64,000 bases of DNA from Hippopus hippopus (taxonomy: Eukaryota; Mollusca; Bivalvia; Cardiida; Cardiidae): NCBI GenBank assembly GCA_946811185.2, contig OX328102.1:48647619-48711618 (forward strand), read 5' to 3'. This document shows, piece by piece, positions 61,546 to 64,000 of the stretch. Below the pieces are notes generated by a model that had not been told where the DNA came from, did not search any database, and saw only the letters and a list, made by a program, of their open reading frames with translations. Numbering within the stretch: position 1 is the first letter of the stretch; every line of letters begins with the position of its first letter. Made by a program: the position numbers and the translations under genes.

Positions 61546-61733
61546 TGAGCCATATCCTGTGAAAAGAGGGTTTAATATATTTGCAATTTTCTGCATGTCA
61601 AAGGATTAGTCTACTCCATGAATTGGTCCTTTGTTTGATAAAGTGAATTTTATTGATCCATTCCTACAAGAAAACTTTTTTGAAAGAGTGCATCACAGAG
61701 ATGCATTAAAACCCAATTTGCCAATGTGGTGTC
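61546..61733 (+). mobile_element. MITE-B copy lacking palindrome, split by SINE S3
   Basis: GAGCCATATCCTGTGAAAAG, then directly TTTGCAATTTTCTGCATGTC (palindrome gone), GCATCACAGAGATGCATTAA, ACCCAATTTGCCA. Its terminus appears again at 61944. Confidence 0.8.
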
Positions 61734-61734
61734 C

Positions 61735-61910
61735 GTGGTTGTGAGGTAGAGCTCGGCCTCGTAACCATTAGGTCCCGAGTCCGATACCCGGGAGCGAGTG
61801 CCAACGTCGGGACTGTCCATTGGCCCACACGTTTAGCATGAGTACTGGTGTAGTTTCTAGGAAGCAGAATCGAGAGAGACTATAATAAGTTGCAAGAGCA
61901 TGTTTCTCAG
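61735..61910 (+). mobile_element. SINE S3
   Basis: Head GTGGTTGTGAGGTAGAGCTC, CTCGTAACCATTAGG, B box GAGTCCGATACCCG; body GAGTACTGGTGTAGTTTC, AGCAGAATCGAGAGAGAC; tail AATAAGTTGC. Confidence 0.8.
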
Positions 61911-61943
61911 TCGATTAAAAAAATATATATATAATTTTACTAA

Positions 61944-61963
61944 TTTGTCAGAGCATGACTCAT
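61944..61963 (+). mobile_element. MITE-B terminus after SINE S3
   Basis: TTTGTCAGAGCATGACTC, the expected right end of the copy broken at 61733. Confidence 0.65.
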
Positions 61964-62135
61964 AATTTGTAAGACATTTTGACTAAAAGGTCTTAAGATT
62001 AACGCAGAGTCTGACTTTGTTAAACGTGAGGATTTGTGTTATTTAGCAGTCTAGGGATGTAACGGATTTTTGTACAGTAAACTGGATTACTTGCTTGGAA
62101 ACTGCCGCATAAAGATTGACAATGATACCTCACTA

Positions 62136-62402
62136 TATGGCCTGCAACACGCGAAAAGGGGCATTCGGACATTTGCGTGAAGTGTCGTCTCGCATCAGCC
62201 TGCGCAGTCCGCGCAGGCTAATCCGAGATAGCACTTTACGACTACATTAGATTTTGTCCCACAGTAGACTTGCGGAAAACAGAAAATTACATAAAAACAG
62301 AAAGTGTCGTTTCGGATTAGCCTGGATAGATAGCGCATACTGATCCGAGACAACACTTTACGCAAATGTCCGAATGCCTCTAATGGCGTGTTGCAGGCCA
62401 TA
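62136..62402. mobile_element. MITE-D copy
   Basis: TATGGCCTGCAACACGCG start and GCGTGTTGCAGGCCATA end; first palindrome intact, second damaged (TAGCCTGGATAGATAGCGC). Confidence 0.92.
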
Positions 62403-62669
62403 TGAACGTTGTATGTCAATGCTAAGCTGGTCAAAATTCCCCCTCTGCTCCAGTATGAGCTTATATGATAAAATGTTCCGTAAAAGCCTATTTAATTATT
62501 TATCTCCAAACAAAAAAGACAAACGTCTTATTGATTTACTGGTCTTTGCGTACACTTAATAAACATTGTACCAACTGTTGGAAACTTTCTCTTTTGGCCT
62601 TTGGCCTGATTTAGCTGAATTTCGTACAAAACGTCAGACCTTGTATATCAAAGACCGGGGCAGATCTTC

Positions 62670-62851
62670 ACCCTTTACTGCTGATCATTGTTTCGATGAT
62701 GGCTATGTGGGAAAGCAGCCAGTAGCTTGGAAAGAACATTGATCGCAGTACTGATAACAGAAAAAATCCAGGAAAGCATCGATAGGTGCACTGGCCGCAG
62801 TGATGTATCGAAAAAATGTTGAAAACGGCGTTTAACACAATACAATCAATC
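62670..62851 (+). mobile_element. SINE S1, 5'-truncated
   Basis: GATCATTGTTTCGATGATGG, GTGGGAAAGCAGCCAGTAGC, GCACTGGCCGCAGTGATG, GTTTAACACAATACAATCAA tail. A MITE-A starts at its 3' edge. Confidence 0.85.
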
Positions 62852-63078
62852 TTAACCCTTTTACCAAACAATGCCGACTTTTGACGAAGAATTTTGAAAA
62901 CATTGTGGGAAAAGAAGAAAATGCTGATAACCAGCATTTTCTCCTTTTCCTACAATGTTTTCTACCCCTTCGATTACAAATTACATCTTTCGAGCCACAT
63001 ACGAGTACGTAGTTTGTGAATACTTTCAAAATAAACAAGTTTAAAAGTCTCAAATTTTGTCGTTAGGTAGAGCGTTAA
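62852..63078 (-). mobile_element. MITE-A copy, reverse, complete
   Basis: TTAACCCTTTTACCAAACAA start, GCTGATAACCAGC hairpin, TTTTGTCGTTAGGTAG and GCGTTAA end; TTAA on both sides, 227 bp. Confidence 0.92.
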
Positions 63079-63892
63079 TCTACAGTCTGCAAACTCCCTG
63101 GCAATTTAATCAGTTTGCGATAAGTTTCAGATGTTTGAAGAAAAACTGGAAAATAATCTGATTATTTTGTACAAAAAAAAATGCATAACTTTACTGCAAG
63201 CTTCAAATGCAACAAAAAATGTTCCCTGCAATTTCAGCTGTCAGTTTAAGTCGGTTTTTATTGCCTTTACGGGCGTTTTCAGTTACAAATTTTGCAGATT
63301 TTTGTGTAAATTACATTTTATGGATCTTTGAGTTATCATGGGAAATTCCAACACTTGAAATTTGTCGTAAACTCTTTTCTCCGGGTTCACATTTTCTGTT
63401 AAATCAAAAGAAAAAGAAAAACACTATCGTCAACTTCGTTAGTAAATTGATCGTTGATGTCACGTGACAGTTTTGCCTAGAGACCACTTCATATTTTATG
63501 GAAGCCAATTTTCAAAAAGCAGGTAAATTGCTTTGTACTTTAAAAAAAATCGGAACACGTGTAACGACGAGATTTTGACTTGAAGGCATTTGATTTTAAA
63601 CTTCAAATTAATTGGATTGGATGAACAAGTGTACTAATAGAAGGCGATTGTAGAAATTTGCTAACAAATAGGTTCTAACCAACTTTTTATCCGATGGTTG
63701 ACAATATTTTTTTCTAAGATTGATAGTATTATTTCATGTCTTTTTTTCCATAAAATTGTGTATCTAAGCGTTTTTCATGCGGTTTTAGGCGCTAGGAAAG
63801 TTTTTTGGATGAAATGACAGTGGTTTCGGTATTTTTGGGTGGTTTGTGGGTGTTTTAGGGTGTTTCTCTTCCTTATTCTTCCGCTATGTAGA
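63079..63892. other. Unassigned non-coding stretch
   Basis: Nothing recognised. Confidence 0.4.
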
Positions 63893-63985
63893 TGTTATAA
63901 ACTAGGTCATGTCAAAGCTGCGAAACGAGGCTAATTTCAAATCTAGAGCTATTTTTATAACATGCAAGTCTGAAGTTCATTGTTT
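63893..63985 (-). repeat. Dispersed repeat, inverted partner of 50025
   Basis: AAACTAGGTCATGTCAAAGC, TGCGAAACGAGGCTAATTTC and AAATCTAGAGCTA are the reverse complement of 50025-50115 with few changes. Confidence 0.75.
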
Positions 63986-64000
63986 TTTGTAATTTGCTTG

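Noticed and set aside
1..64000. CRISPR-like arrays suggested by many identical palindromic repeats
   Set aside because: Repeats are dispersed, occur in both orientations and have transposon termini; the genome is animal.

Overview
The window is animal nuclear DNA, AT-rich and intron/intergenic-like. I find no convincing host protein-coding exon, no rRNA and no intact tRNA gene. Almost all recognisable content is transposable-element sequence: two nested non-LTR retrotransposons, a mariner, Tc1-like remnants, tRNA-derived SINEs, a miniature LTR retrotransposon and a very dense load of short palindromic MITEs. The MITE and SINE types look like those of marine bivalves (a venerid clam would fit). 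That placement is inference from recall; only 'invertebrate metazoan' is firm.

Family names used below. MITE-A (~228 bp) starts TTAACCCTTTACCAAAC, has a central AGAAAATGCTGGTTACCAGC hairpin, and ends GTTTGGTAAAGGGTTAA. MITE-B (~262 bp) has GAGCCATGCTCTG termini and a CAGCCTGCGCAGTCCGCG palindrome. MITE-C (~212 bp) starts TTAACCCTTTGGCTGCTAAG and has an AGACTGCACAGAACGTGCAG core. MITE-D (~270 bp) has TATGGCCTGCAACACGCG termini. MITE-E is built round GATTGGCTAAACC. S1, S2 and S3 are tRNA-headed SINEs. K, J, L, M, N and Q are unclassified dispersed repeats.

Layout. 0-18 kb: MITEs, SINEs, a TIR element nested in repeat J, and an internally deleted Tc1-like element. 18.4-23.6 kb: an old minus-strand LINE split by a younger plus-strand Jockey/CR1-type LINE with a 10-bp target duplication. 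25.28-26.17 kb: a tandem miniature LTR retrotransposon (LTR-internal-LTR-internal-LTR) whose LTRs carry a tRNA-like Pol III promoter; this is the most unusual object here. 26.2-28.5 kb: a large foldback element. 28.8-39.6 kb: MITEs, SINEs and microsatellites with several nested insertions. 39.9-41.2 kb: a decayed but nearly full-length mariner. 44.2-46.0 kb: a Tc1-like fragment beside a degenerate ~45-bp tandem array. 47-49 kb: a TTAA-flanked foldback and local duplications. 54-57 kb: a tandem segmental duplication of the L-M-B-N block. 57-64 kb: more MITEs and SINEs.

The elements do not form a pathway. They record transposition history. MITE-A, MITE-C and the 48.3-kb foldback all sit between TTAA tetranucleotides, which suggests mobilisation by piggyBac-type transposases encoded elsewhere. 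MITE-B copies are themselves targets of MITE-C and SINE insertion.
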